Shown piece by piece: positions 50,330 through 58,247 of a DNA stretch of 64,000 nt (position 1 is its first letter; every line of letters starts with the position of its first letter). Under the pieces are notes generated by a model, which saw only the letters and a list, made by a program, of their open reading frames with translations, was not told where the DNA came from and ran no database searches. The stretch comes from Clostridia bacterium (GTDB lineage Bacteria; Bacillota; Clostridia; Christensenellales; Borkfalkiaceae): assembly GCA_017457215.1 (NCBI GenBank), contig JAFTHU010000001.1, positions 85,563 to 149,562 on the forward strand. The letters run 5' to 3'. Both the position numbers and the translations under genes were made by a program.

Positions 50330-51067
50330 CTAAAAAGCGTCTTTTAAGCGTTCGCGCAGTTGTTCTAACAATTTTCGTTCCATACGGGAAACGAACATCT
50401 GCGAAACCCCCAAACGCGCCGCCGTATCGCTCTGCGATAAACCGTCTGCATAGCGGTATTTGATAAGTTCCTTTGCCGTATCCGAAAAATCTCGCATCGC
50501 CGCCGCAAGCGTTTCTTTATTTTCAAAGGATTCGTACGCATCCTCACCGCTTCCCAACAAGCCGTACAATGATTTATTTTCGCCTTCGTCATCACTTCCC
50601 GCCATGCTGTCCAGCGAGATTGTTCCACCAATTTCCAATGCCTTTACAACCTCTTCTTCCGAAGCTGAAATGCCTTGGGCTATCTGCGCCACCTTCGCCT
50701 TTTCCCCATATTTTGCTTCGTATTCTGCTGCAAATTTTTTCGCTGCCGCGTGCAATTCTCCCAAACGACGGGGCAGTTTTACCATTCTCGATTTATCACG
50801 GAAATAATTTTTTATCTCCCCCGTCACGGTAGGAGTAATAAAAGTGGTAAATTGCATACCCAAATCGGGGTCAAAACGATCAATTCCACGTAAAAGCGCG
50901 TACGACGCCACTTGTTTTAAATCGTCGTACTCCACACCCCGCCCCACAAATTTTTTGGCAAGGATATCGGCTATGTAGAGATATTTTTCCGCAATTTGGT
51001 TGCGGATGGCAATATCGCCCGTCTCTTTGTACCGCCTAAACAGCTCCGTCATCTTTTCGTCCGTCAT
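50330..51067 (-). CDS. SigB/SigF-family RNA polymerase sigma factor
   Basis: A 245-residue group 3 sigma factor. Region 2 has DDLKQVASYALLRGIDRFDP and TGEIKNYFRDKSRMVKLPRR, and region 3 is SASEEEVVKALE. Region 4, LSQSDTAARLGVSQMFVSRMERKLLEQLR, carries the -35 recognition helix. The sequence is nearer to Bacillus SigB (general stress) than to the sporulation factors, judged by the PRR..EL and SQM.VSR stretches. It is flanked by two RsbW-type genes and a STAS gene, so activity is set by partner switching. Confidence 0.9.
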   Translation of the reverse strand: MTDEKMTELFRRYKETGDIAIRNQIAEKYLYIADILAKKFVGRGVEYDDLKQVASYALLRGIDRFDPDLGMQFTTFITPTVTGEIKNYFRDKSRMVKLPRRLGELHAAAKKFAAEYEAKYGEKAKVAQIAQGISASEEEVVKALEIGGTISLDSMAGSDDEGENKSLYGLLGSGEDAYESFENKETLAAAMRDFSDTAKELIKYRYADGLSQSDTAARLGVSQMFVSRMERKLLEQLRERLKDAF

Positions 51068-51069
51068 CG

Positions 51070-51423
51070 TTACCCTTCAAACGCAATCCGTACTACTCTA
51101 TCCTGTTCTTTTACAAACTCTACGTTCCCCACGAGCGCGGAAAGAAGCGCTTTGGATATCTCGTCCTCAAATCCGTCCTCTTTCTCCCCCGTTTCGCCCA
51201 TACCCGAAACGGCGCAGCCCAACGCTTCGCCCACGCAAAAATCTATCGTTGCAGACGAAAAACCGTTGCGTTTTAAAATAAGCAAGCTCTCCGTCACGCA
51301 AACTTTATAATCTTCCGCTGCATCCACGTCAAACCCGACAAGCGCACAAAGCCCCCCCGTTGTCAAACGTACCGTGGTAAGATATTCCCCCGTCAATGGC
51401 ATAGTTACCGAAAATTTTTCCAT
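51070..51423 (-). CDS. degenerate RsbW-like anti-sigma homologue
   Basis: A 117-residue protein that aligns with the RsbW fold at its N-terminus (SVTMPLTGEYLTTVRLTTGGLCALVGF, AAEDYKVCVTESLLIL) but lacks the ATP-binding N-box: ESLLILKR stands where E-x3-N-x3-H is expected, and no glycine-rich lid is present. It probably cannot act as a kinase and may bind sigma or the antagonist as a pure decoy. The start at 51423 (ATG directly after the STAS stop) was chosen over a TTG 9 bases upstream. It ends 2 bases before the sigma gene. Confidence 0.68.
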   Translation of the reverse strand: MEKFSVTMPLTGEYLTTVRLTTGGLCALVGFDVDAAEDYKVCVTESLLILKRNGFSSATIDFCVGEALGCAVSGMGETGEKEDGFEDEISKALLSALVGNVEFVKEQDRVVRIAFEG

Positions 51424-51424
51424 A

Positions 51425-51733
51425 TTACGCAATCTCCATAACAGCGTCTAAACCGCAAATCAAAAACAGCTTTTTAATTTTCGGTTGCAATCCGACCAAA
51501 CGCACGCCAAAGCCGTCCGCCTTTACCGCTTTCATAATTTTCACAAACGTACCTAACGTCGTGCTGTCGATAAAATTCAGCCCGTCGCACGCAAAGCATA
51601 CGTTTGCAGGCGTTTTTGCATACGCCGCCGTTACTTCTTGGTAAAATTCTTCCGCATTACCCAAATCGATATCTCCCGTAAGCGCAACGCAAAGTTCGTC
51701 GTTTTCCCAACCTTTAATGGTTACTTCTTGCAT
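51425..51733 (-). CDS. STAS-domain anti-sigma factor antagonist (RsbV/SpoIIAA type)
   Basis: A 102-residue STAS protein. The conserved phosphorylatable Ser is S57 in FIDSTTLGTFVKI, and LTGDIDLGNAEEF is the typical first helix. When unphosphorylated it should bind the RsbW-type ATPase and free the sigma factor. First gene of the module (STAS, degenerate RsbW, sigma, intact RsbW). The start at 51733 follows AAGGAG; the frame to 51799 lies over the upstream gene end. Confidence 0.88.
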   Translation of the reverse strand: MQEVTIKGWENDELCVALTGDIDLGNAEEFYQEVTAAYAKTPANVCFACDGLNFIDSTTLGTFVKIMKAVKADGFGVRLVGLQPKIKKLFLICGLDAVMEIA

Positions 51734-51791
51734 ATCTTTTCTCCTTATTACAGAGGTTCTCTCTATATTTATAACACCATTCCGCATTCTT

Positions 51792-52769
51792 TTAAACAAG
51801 GGAAACGGAAATTGGATAAATCAAATTAAACAGCACGCCGATTATAACGGAAATTACATAACTGACGGTTATCAACAAAACGTTCCGCTTCCATTGACGG
51901 GTATTGCGGAGCAAGACCACAAAACCCATCCCCGCATTCACGCACAGCCCCGCCACGCACGAACCGAAAGTGATTCCTCCGCCTAAAAAAGTTTCGGTAA
52001 TGACCACTGACGACGCGCAATTTGGAATTAACCCGATAACGCAAGTGATGAACGGCTGCAAAAAACGGTTCTTTTGCATAAATTTTACGAAAGTTTCTTC
52101 CCCTACTTCGTGTATTATCGTCCCCAAAACGAAATTTACGAGCAGGATAAAAAAGCCTACTTTCAAGGTATGCAACAAAGGGTACAGCAAATAATTTTTC
52201 CACGCGCTTTCGCCCTCGTGCTGCCGTCCGCAAGAACAGTTCGCTTGCACCTCTTTTTCTTCCAAATACCGTTGTATAAAAATTTCTTTCGTGCTTTCGG
52301 GCACGCCGTTGTTCGTTTTAGGCATCTCCATACAGAGCTGTTTCTTCCCAATCAACCGCAAAAGCCCGTCTACGGCATAACCAACGCCCACGGCAATAAC
52401 GATTTTCGATAAAAGCAACGGAAGCAACCAAACCGCACCCTTCCCCGACGAAAGCATAATGATAAAAGCCTCGTCGCTCGTCGCCATAAAAATTGACAAC
52501 AGCGCGCCGACGGTAATATATTTCCGCTCGAATAATTTTGCCGCCATAACGGAAAAGCCGCATTGCGGCACAAGCCCCGTCGCCGCCCCGACCAACGGGC
52601 CTAACTTTCCGCCCAAATTGCGCACTTTTTGCAAATCCGCCCGATTTTCCAACAATTCCATCAAAGCGTAAATCAAAAAAAGAAAAGGCAAGAGCGGCCA
52701 AGTATGTTCTAACGCGTGCAAGAGGTTATGCCCCGCGTCTTCAAAAAAATGTTCTAACGCGTGCCACAT
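51792..52769 (-). CDS. 10-TM putative metal exporter / manganese transporter-like permease
   Basis: A 325-residue membrane protein with about ten helices of the ArsP_2-like family annotated as putative heavy-metal or manganese exporter. Paired motifs GAATGLVPQCGFSVMAAKLF and CVIGLIPNCASSVVITETF place a Pro-x-Cys in two inverted repeats. A central cytosolic Cys-rich loop (ANCSCGRQHEGE) may bind metal. The ATG at 52769, after GAGGTG, overlaps the end of tsaD. The cargo is not established for this family. Confidence 0.82.
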   Translation of the reverse strand: MWHALEHFFEDAGHNLLHALEHTWPLLPFLFLIYALMELLENRADLQKVRNLGGKLGPLVGAATGLVPQCGFSVMAAKLFERKYITVGALLSIFMATSDEAFIIMLSSGKGAVWLLPLLLSKIVIAVGVGYAVDGLLRLIGKKQLCMEMPKTNNGVPESTKEIFIQRYLEEKEVQANCSCGRQHEGESAWKNYLLYPLLHTLKVGFFILLVNFVLGTIIHEVGEETFVKFMQKNRFLQPFITCVIGLIPNCASSVVITETFLGGGITFGSCVAGLCVNAGMGFVVLLRNTRQWKRNVLLITVSYVISVIIGVLFNLIYPISVSLV

Positions 52770-52770
52770 T

Positions 52771-53859
52771 TTACACCTCTTTTCCGCTTGCACGGCGGCT
52801 TTGTACCGTTTCCAACGTCGCCGCCAAAGGAATAGACGCTTTTGCCGTCAAGCTCATCTCCGCAAAATTGCCAATTCGATATTGCACCAAGCCCTCCGAC
52901 GCAATCATTGCCGCATTATCCGTACAATATTTCTTTTCGGGCAGAACCAACCGCAATCCGTTTTTATCACAAGCCGCTTGCAAACTTTCGCGAAGATATG
53001 TGTTTGCCGCAACGCCGCCGCCCGCTGTAACGACGGAAACGCCTTTTTCCCTCGCCGCTTCCACCGTCTTTTCCACCAAAACGTCCACCGCCGCTTTTTG
53101 GAACGAAGCCGCTACGTCCGCCTTGGAATATTCTTCATTTTTTTGTTCTTTCGTATGGCAATAATTGATAACAGCCGTCTTTAACCCGCTGTACGAAAAA
53201 TTATAACCGCCGCCCCCTTTCAACATCTTGGGCATCGGTACGTTTACCTCACCGCCAAGCGCGCATTTTTCGATATTCGGCCCGCCGGGATATTGTAAAC
53301 CCAACACCCGCGCCACTTTATCAAAAGCCTCGCCTGCCGCATCGTCCAACGTTGCGCCAAGTATCTCAAACTCCGCTTCCGACTTCGCATAAAGCACAGC
53401 CGTATGCCCACCGCTTGCCAGCAAAGTAACGAACGGCGGTTTTAAATCGGGTGCGGAGAGATAGGACGCCGCCAAATGTCCGCGGATATGATTGACGGCA
53501 ATCAGCGGCTTATTCAACGCATACGCAAACGCTTTGGCAAAGGATACCCCCACCAAAAGCGCGCCCAAAAGCCCCGCGCCGTACGTTACCGCCACCGCGT
53601 CGATTTCCGCATAGGATATCCCTGCATTCTTTACTGCCCGTTCCACCACTTCAGCAACTGCATCGGTATGCGCACGGGAGGCAATTTCAGGCACTACGCC
53701 GCCAAAGAGCGCCTGCACGGAAGCAGACGAAGCGATTTCATTAGACAAGATTTCCCTGCCCTTAATTACCGCCGCCGCCGTTTCGTCGCAAGAGCTCTCT
53801 ATGCCGAGAATAATCGGATTTTCTTTGTTTAAATCAAGTTTTTCAAACGGATTGTACAT
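52771..53859 (-). CDS. tsaD: tRNA N6-adenosine threonylcarbamoyltransferase
   Basis: A 362-residue ASKHA-fold enzyme of t6A synthesis that transfers threonylcarbamoyl to A37 of ANN-decoding tRNAs, working with TsaB and TsaE. ILGIESSCDETAAAV opens it; the metal site HIRGH lies near residue 126, and GGVAANTYLRE and YCTDNAAMIA are typical of the C-terminal half. The permease start codon follows its stop by one base. A terminator lies between prfB and this gene, so some of its transcription may come from elsewhere. Confidence 0.95.
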   Translation of the reverse strand: MYNPFEKLDLNKENPIILGIESSCDETAAAVIKGREILSNEIASSASVQALFGGVVPEIASRAHTDAVAEVVERAVKNAGISYAEIDAVAVTYGAGLLGALLVGVSFAKAFAYALNKPLIAVNHIRGHLAASYLSAPDLKPPFVTLLASGGHTAVLYAKSEAEFEILGATLDDAAGEAFDKVARVLGLQYPGGPNIEKCALGGEVNVPMPKMLKGGGGYNFSYSGLKTAVINYCHTKEQKNEEYSKADVAASFQKAAVDVLVEKTVEAAREKGVSVVTAGGGVAANTYLRESLQAACDKNGLRLVLPEKKYCTDNAAMIASEGLVQYRIGNFAEMSLTAKASIPLAATLETVQSRRASGKEV

Positions 53860-53877
53860 AATGAAAACCTGTTCAAA

Positions 53878-53901
53878 AAGCGGCGGAAAACGCCGCCGCT
53901 T
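53878..53901 (-). terminator. intrinsic terminator after prfB
   Basis: AAGCGGCGG pairs with CCGCCGCTT on the minus strand, followed by TTTG: a GC-rich stem with a short U-tract, possibly partial. Confidence 0.6.
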
Positions 53902-53905
53902 CGCT

Positions 53906-55003
53906 TTAAAATTTCTTTAAATAATCGATAATGAAGCCGTGCAATTCGCCGTCCATCACCGCTTGTACGTCGCCCTTTTCAAAACCCGTACGGTGATCTT
54001 TCACCAACGTATACGGGCAGAATACGTACGAACGTATTTGTGCCCCCCACTCAATCTTTTTCACGTCCCCTTTCATTGCAGCAGCTTCCGCCTGACGCTG
54101 TTCGATTTTCTTTTCCAAGAGTTTCGAACGAAGCATTGCAAAACACATGGCTTTATTTTGGAGCTGCGAACGCTCGTTTTGGCATTGTACGACAATGCCC
54201 GTAGGGAAGTGCGTAATACGTACCGCCGAGGCAACCTTATTGACGTTTTGACCGCCTGCCCCGCCCGAATGGTAAATATCGATACGGATATCGTCGTCGT
54301 CAATTTCCACTTCGTTATCGTCCTCTACTTCGGGCATAACTTCCAAGGAAGAGAACGAGGTTTGGCGACGCTTGTTGGCATCGAAAGGAGAAATACGCAC
54401 CAAACGGTGCACGCCCATTTCCGCCTTTAAATATCCGTACGCATTTTCACCCTCTACGCGGAAAGCAACGCTCTTCAACCCCGCGCCGTCTCCTGCTTCA
54501 CGGTCAAGTTCCGTCACTTTGAATCCCATCTTTTCGCAATAGCGGTTATACATACGGTACAGCATTTGACACCAATCGCAAGCTTCCGTACCGCCCGCGC
54601 CGGCGTGCAGAGAAAGCATCGCGTTATGGTTATCGTACTGCCCTTTCAAAATGGCGCGGATACGCATATCTTCGATATCTTTTTCCGCCGTTTTCAACAT
54701 TTCGTCGAGTTCGGGAATCAAACTTTCATCTTCCGTTTCCTCGATAAGATCGATAACGTCTTCCGCGTCAGAAAGCGCTGTTGCCCCATTTTCATAGGAA
54801 TTGATTTTATTGCGGATTGCAGAAACTTCCTTTCCTATTTTGGTGGATTTTTCCATATCCTGCCAAACTTCGGGGTTTTCCTGCTCCTTTTCCAATTCCG
54901 CAAGACGGGGGCGCAAATGCTCGATATCCAACGCATATTCCGCCTCTTTAAGGGTCGCGCGCATCGCTTGTACTTTTAATCTGTAATCGTCTGCTTTAAA
55001 CAT
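53906..55003 (-). CDS. prfB: peptide chain release factor 2
   Basis: A 365-residue RF2 that ends translation at UGA and UAA. The SPF stop-recognition tripeptide is in VRISPFDANKR, and the catalytic GGQ is in GGAGGQNVNK. The whole protein is in one frame from MFKADDY; the usual +1 programmed frameshift (CTTTGAC near codon 25) is absent, and the aligned region reads straight through. AAAGGAT precedes the ATG. It follows secA by 24 nt, a common pair. Confidence 0.95.
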   Translation of the reverse strand: MFKADDYRLKVQAMRATLKEAEYALDIEHLRPRLAELEKEQENPEVWQDMEKSTKIGKEVSAIRNKINSYENGATALSDAEDVIDLIEETEDESLIPELDEMLKTAEKDIEDMRIRAILKGQYDNHNAMLSLHAGAGGTEACDWCQMLYRMYNRYCEKMGFKVTELDREAGDGAGLKSVAFRVEGENAYGYLKAEMGVHRLVRISPFDANKRRQTSFSSLEVMPEVEDDNEVEIDDDDIRIDIYHSGGAGGQNVNKVASAVRITHFPTGIVVQCQNERSQLQNKAMCFAMLRSKLLEKKIEQRQAEAAAMKGDVKKIEWGAQIRSYVFCPYTLVKDHRTGFEKGDVQAVMDGELHGFIIDYLKKF

Positions 55004-55027
55004 ACTTTCTATCCTTTTGTTTGCAGA

Positions 55028-57991
55028 TTATTCGTTGCCTTTCTTTTCTTCCGCAGCTTTTTGCTCCGCAGCCGCTTGTGCCGCTTTAAACGACGACATA
55101 TTCGACAAAGGTTCGGGCATTTGACGGCGGAACACTCTAGTAGGAGTCGGCGTCGAATTTACGGGTTGCGCGGGCGCGGCAGGTCTTGCCTGCACGGGCT
55201 GCTGTGCCATCGGCGCGGGGCGCATCTCCACCTTTACTTTCAGTAACACGCTGATAACCGAATGTTGAATACGCGCCACCATTTCCTCGAACATATCAAA
55301 GCCCTCTTTTTTGTACGAAATAACGGGGTCTACCTGTCCGTAAGCGCGCAAGGATATCCCTTTGCGGAGCTGATCCATTGCGTCAATATGGTCGATCCAA
55401 TTTCTGTCTACCGTCATCAAAAGCACGCGGCGTTCAACCTGCGAGAAGTCTACGCCCTGTTCTTTGAGTTCGGCTATTTTCTTTTCGTATTCTTTTTCTA
55501 CTTTCTTCGAAATTTTACGGATTGCCGTTTCATAATCCCACTTCGTCAAACGTTCGCGCGTAATGTAATTCGTCCCCTCGGGCAACACTTTCGCTTCCAA
55601 CGCCGCATTCAGTTCGTCTTCATTCCACAGTTCGGGCATCGCGTCGATATTAACCGCGTTTGCCACCGTTTCCACAACGTAATCGGGTATATATTTAAGC
55701 ACTTGTTCGTGTACGTTTTCGCCGCGTAAAACGTTCATACGGTTTTCGTACATAACCAAACGCTGTTTGTTCATTACGTCGTCGTATTGCAATACGTTTT
55801 TACGGATACCGAAGTTTCTACCCTCGATATTACGCTGTGCATTTTCAATACCGTGCGAAAGCATCTTCGATTGTAAACAAGTATCTTCGTCAATCTTAAA
55901 GAACGAATAAAGCGCTTTCATTCTTTCGCCGCCGAAGCGCATAATCAAATCGTCTTCTAACGAAAGGAAGAATACCGACATACCGATATCCCCTTGACGG
56001 CCTGCACGACCGCGGAGCTGGTTGTCGATACGGCGAGATTCGTGACGTTCCGTACCGATAATGCACAAACCGCCTGCTTCCACTACCTTTTCCTTTTCCG
56101 CATCCGTTTCCGCTTTGTAATGTGCATATACTTTTTTATATCTTTCACGGAGTGTTGCAATCTCTTCGCTGATATCCGTAATGTACATACTCATAGCAAG
56201 ATCGATATCTTCAGGGTTGTTGCCCTCTTCGCGAAGACGTTTCTTCGCCAAATATTCCGCATTACCGCCAAGCAGAATGTCCGTACCGCGCCCCGCCATG
56301 TTCGTAGAAATGGTAACTGCTCCAAAACGTCCTGCCTGCGCTACGATTTCCGCTTCACGTTCGTGGTTCTTTGCGTTCAAAATATTATGTTTTACGCCGT
56401 TGCGTTTAAGCAAACGGGAAATTTCTTCCGATTTGTCTACAGACGAAGTACCTACCAAGATAGGCTGACCGCTTTCGTGGCGTTTCATAATTTCGTCTAC
56501 AATCGCGCGCTTTTTGCCATCGAACGTCGAATAAACCATATCAGGCAAATCTACACGCTTAATGGGACGGTTCGTAGGAATTTCCACAACGTCCAACGAA
56601 TAGATCGTTCTAAACTCTGCCTCTTCCGTTTTTGCCGTACCCGTCATACCCGACAATTTCTTATACAGACGGAAGTAGTTTTGGAACGTAACCGTTGCGT
56701 ACGTCTTATTTTCGCTACGTACTTCCACGCCCTCTTTCGCCTCGATTGCCTGATGCAACCCATCCGAGTATCTTCTGCCGTTCATAAGACGACCCGTAAA
56801 TTCGTCTACAATTACCACTTCGCCTTCACTTACGATGTAATCTTCGTCAAGTTTAAAGAGTTTGTGCGCTTTAAGCGCCTGCTGAATGTGGTGATTCAAA
56901 TCTGCGTGTTCGATTTCCGCAATGTTGTCGATACGGAAGAAACGTTCTGCCTTTCTAGCTCCGCTATCGGTAAGCTCCACCGTCTTGTCCTTGCGGTTGA
57001 TGATGTAATCCCAGTTGCGTTCCATTGCCAGGGATTTTTTACCCTCGGGTGCAGCCGCCAAAGCCGCCGCTTTCTTCTCGGCAAGTTCCGCTTCGTAGTT
57101 CGCTTGTTCTTCCAAGGTCATCTTGGTATAATCGACGAACTCTTCTTCCTCTTCCTCGTCGTCCACGGCAACCTTTTTCTTATTCTTCTTTTTGTTTGCA
57201 CGCATCTCCTGTGCAGCAGCCGCTTCCGCGTCTTTTAAATCATCATCAAAACCGCCCGTAAAGGTACGCACAAGCTTATCTACCTGCACGTACAAATCGG
57301 AAGATTTTTCACCTTTACCCGAAATGATAAGCGGCGTTCTTGCTTCGTCGATAAGAATAGAGTCCACTTCGTCCACGATGGCAAACGTCAAATCGCGTTG
57401 TACCATCTTGGAAATGTCCGTTTTCAAATTATCACGAAGATAATCGAAACCGAATTCGTTATTTGTACCGTATACGATATCGCATTTATAAGCGGTGCGT
57501 TTTTCGTCGTCTTCCATACCGGGAACAACTACGCCAACGGTAAGCCCCATGAACTTGTGCACTTTGCCCATCCATTCCGCGTCGCGCTTTGCAAGGTAAT
57601 CGTTGACCGTAACGATATGCACGCTCTTGCCCGAGAGTGCGTTCAAATACGCGGGCAGAGTGGAAACGAGGGTTTTACCTTCACCCGTACGCATTTCCGC
57701 AATACGCCCTTGATGCAAACAGATACCGCCGATAATTTGCACGCGGAAATGGCGCATACCGAGGATACGCTTGGACGCTTCACGCAGAGCTGCAAATGCG
57801 TCAAACAGAATATCGTCTAACGTTTCGCCGTCTGCAAGGCGCTGTTTAAAAATCGCCGTTTGCCCTTTGAGGGTTTCGTCATCCATGGCTTGGTATTTAG
57901 GCTCTAACGCCTCTACCTGATCCGCCATTTTATTCAGTTTTTTCAAGCTACGTCTTGCGTCGCCGCTAGTCAAAAATTTAATCAATCCCAT
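55028..57991 (-). CDS. secA: preprotein translocase ATPase SecA
   Basis: A 987-residue motor that drives preproteins through SecYEG. Walker A is MRTGEGKTLV; DEVDSILIDEARTPL is Walker B plus the start of the cross-linking domain, and RGTDILLGG and GRAGRQGD are the second nucleotide domain. Two departures from the Bacillus form: a charged insert of about 80 residues (KKKNKKKVAVDDEEEEEEF) in the preprotein cross-linking domain, and a helical insert of about 60 residues before GTERHESRR. The C-terminus ends in an Ala/Pro tail without the CxC...CH zinc motif. Confidence 0.95.
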   Translation of the reverse strand: MGLIKFLTSGDARRSLKKLNKMADQVEALEPKYQAMDDETLKGQTAIFKQRLADGETLDDILFDAFAALREASKRILGMRHFRVQIIGGICLHQGRIAEMRTGEGKTLVSTLPAYLNALSGKSVHIVTVNDYLAKRDAEWMGKVHKFMGLTVGVVVPGMEDDEKRTAYKCDIVYGTNNEFGFDYLRDNLKTDISKMVQRDLTFAIVDEVDSILIDEARTPLIISGKGEKSSDLYVQVDKLVRTFTGGFDDDLKDAEAAAAQEMRANKKKNKKKVAVDDEEEEEEFVDYTKMTLEEQANYEAELAEKKAAALAAAPEGKKSLAMERNWDYIINRKDKTVELTDSGARKAERFFRIDNIAEIEHADLNHHIQQALKAHKLFKLDEDYIVSEGEVVIVDEFTGRLMNGRRYSDGLHQAIEAKEGVEVRSENKTYATVTFQNYFRLYKKLSGMTGTAKTEEAEFRTIYSLDVVEIPTNRPIKRVDLPDMVYSTFDGKKRAIVDEIMKRHESGQPILVGTSSVDKSEEISRLLKRNGVKHNILNAKNHEREAEIVAQAGRFGAVTISTNMAGRGTDILLGGNAEYLAKKRLREEGNNPEDIDLAMSMYITDISEEIATLRERYKKVYAHYKAETDAEKEKVVEAGGLCIIGTERHESRRIDNQLRGRAGRQGDIGMSVFFLSLEDDLIMRFGGERMKALYSFFKIDEDTCLQSKMLSHGIENAQRNIEGRNFGIRKNVLQYDDVMNKQRLVMYENRMNVLRGENVHEQVLKYIPDYVVETVANAVNIDAMPELWNEDELNAALEAKVLPEGTNYITRERLTKWDYETAIRKISKKVEKEYEKKIAELKEQGVDFSQVERRVLLMTVDRNWIDHIDAMDQLRKGISLRAYGQVDPVISYKKEGFDMFEEMVARIQHSVISVLLKVKVEMRPAPMAQQPVQARPAAPAQPVNSTPTPTRVFRRQMPEPLSNMSSFKAAQAAAEQKAAEEKKGNE

Positions 57992-58202
57992 CTTAAAACT
58001 CCGATAGATATTTTCTTACTGTTTATCCGTATAAAATACGGCATTTTAACGTCATTATATATTGTACAATATTTTGGCGAAAAATCAAAGCGTTTTCAAG
58101 CTATTTTTCTAAAAAATATCCTCTATGCAAGGTCGGAATGCGTCGAAAACACAAAATTCTATACATATATACCCACTTTGCTTTGTTTTTAAGACGGGAA
58201 AA

Positions 58203-58235
58203 GCAAAAAAACAGGCATGGATTTTACTCCATGCC
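58203..58235 (-). terminator. terminator of the 557-residue lipoprotein gene
   Basis: GGCATGGA pairs with TCCATGCC and is followed by TGTTTTTTTG on the minus strand. The rest of the 58000-58200 gap holds only the secA promoter region (TACAAT near 58067) and a small CCGTAT-ATACGG hairpin. Confidence 0.75.
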
Positions 58236-58247
58236 CGCTGTTGCCGA

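Noticed and set aside
55994..57238. 414-residue + strand ORF inside secA
   Set aside because: It lies wholly antisense to a clearly conserved secA, has unnatural Phe/Cys/Arg composition and no ribosome binding site.
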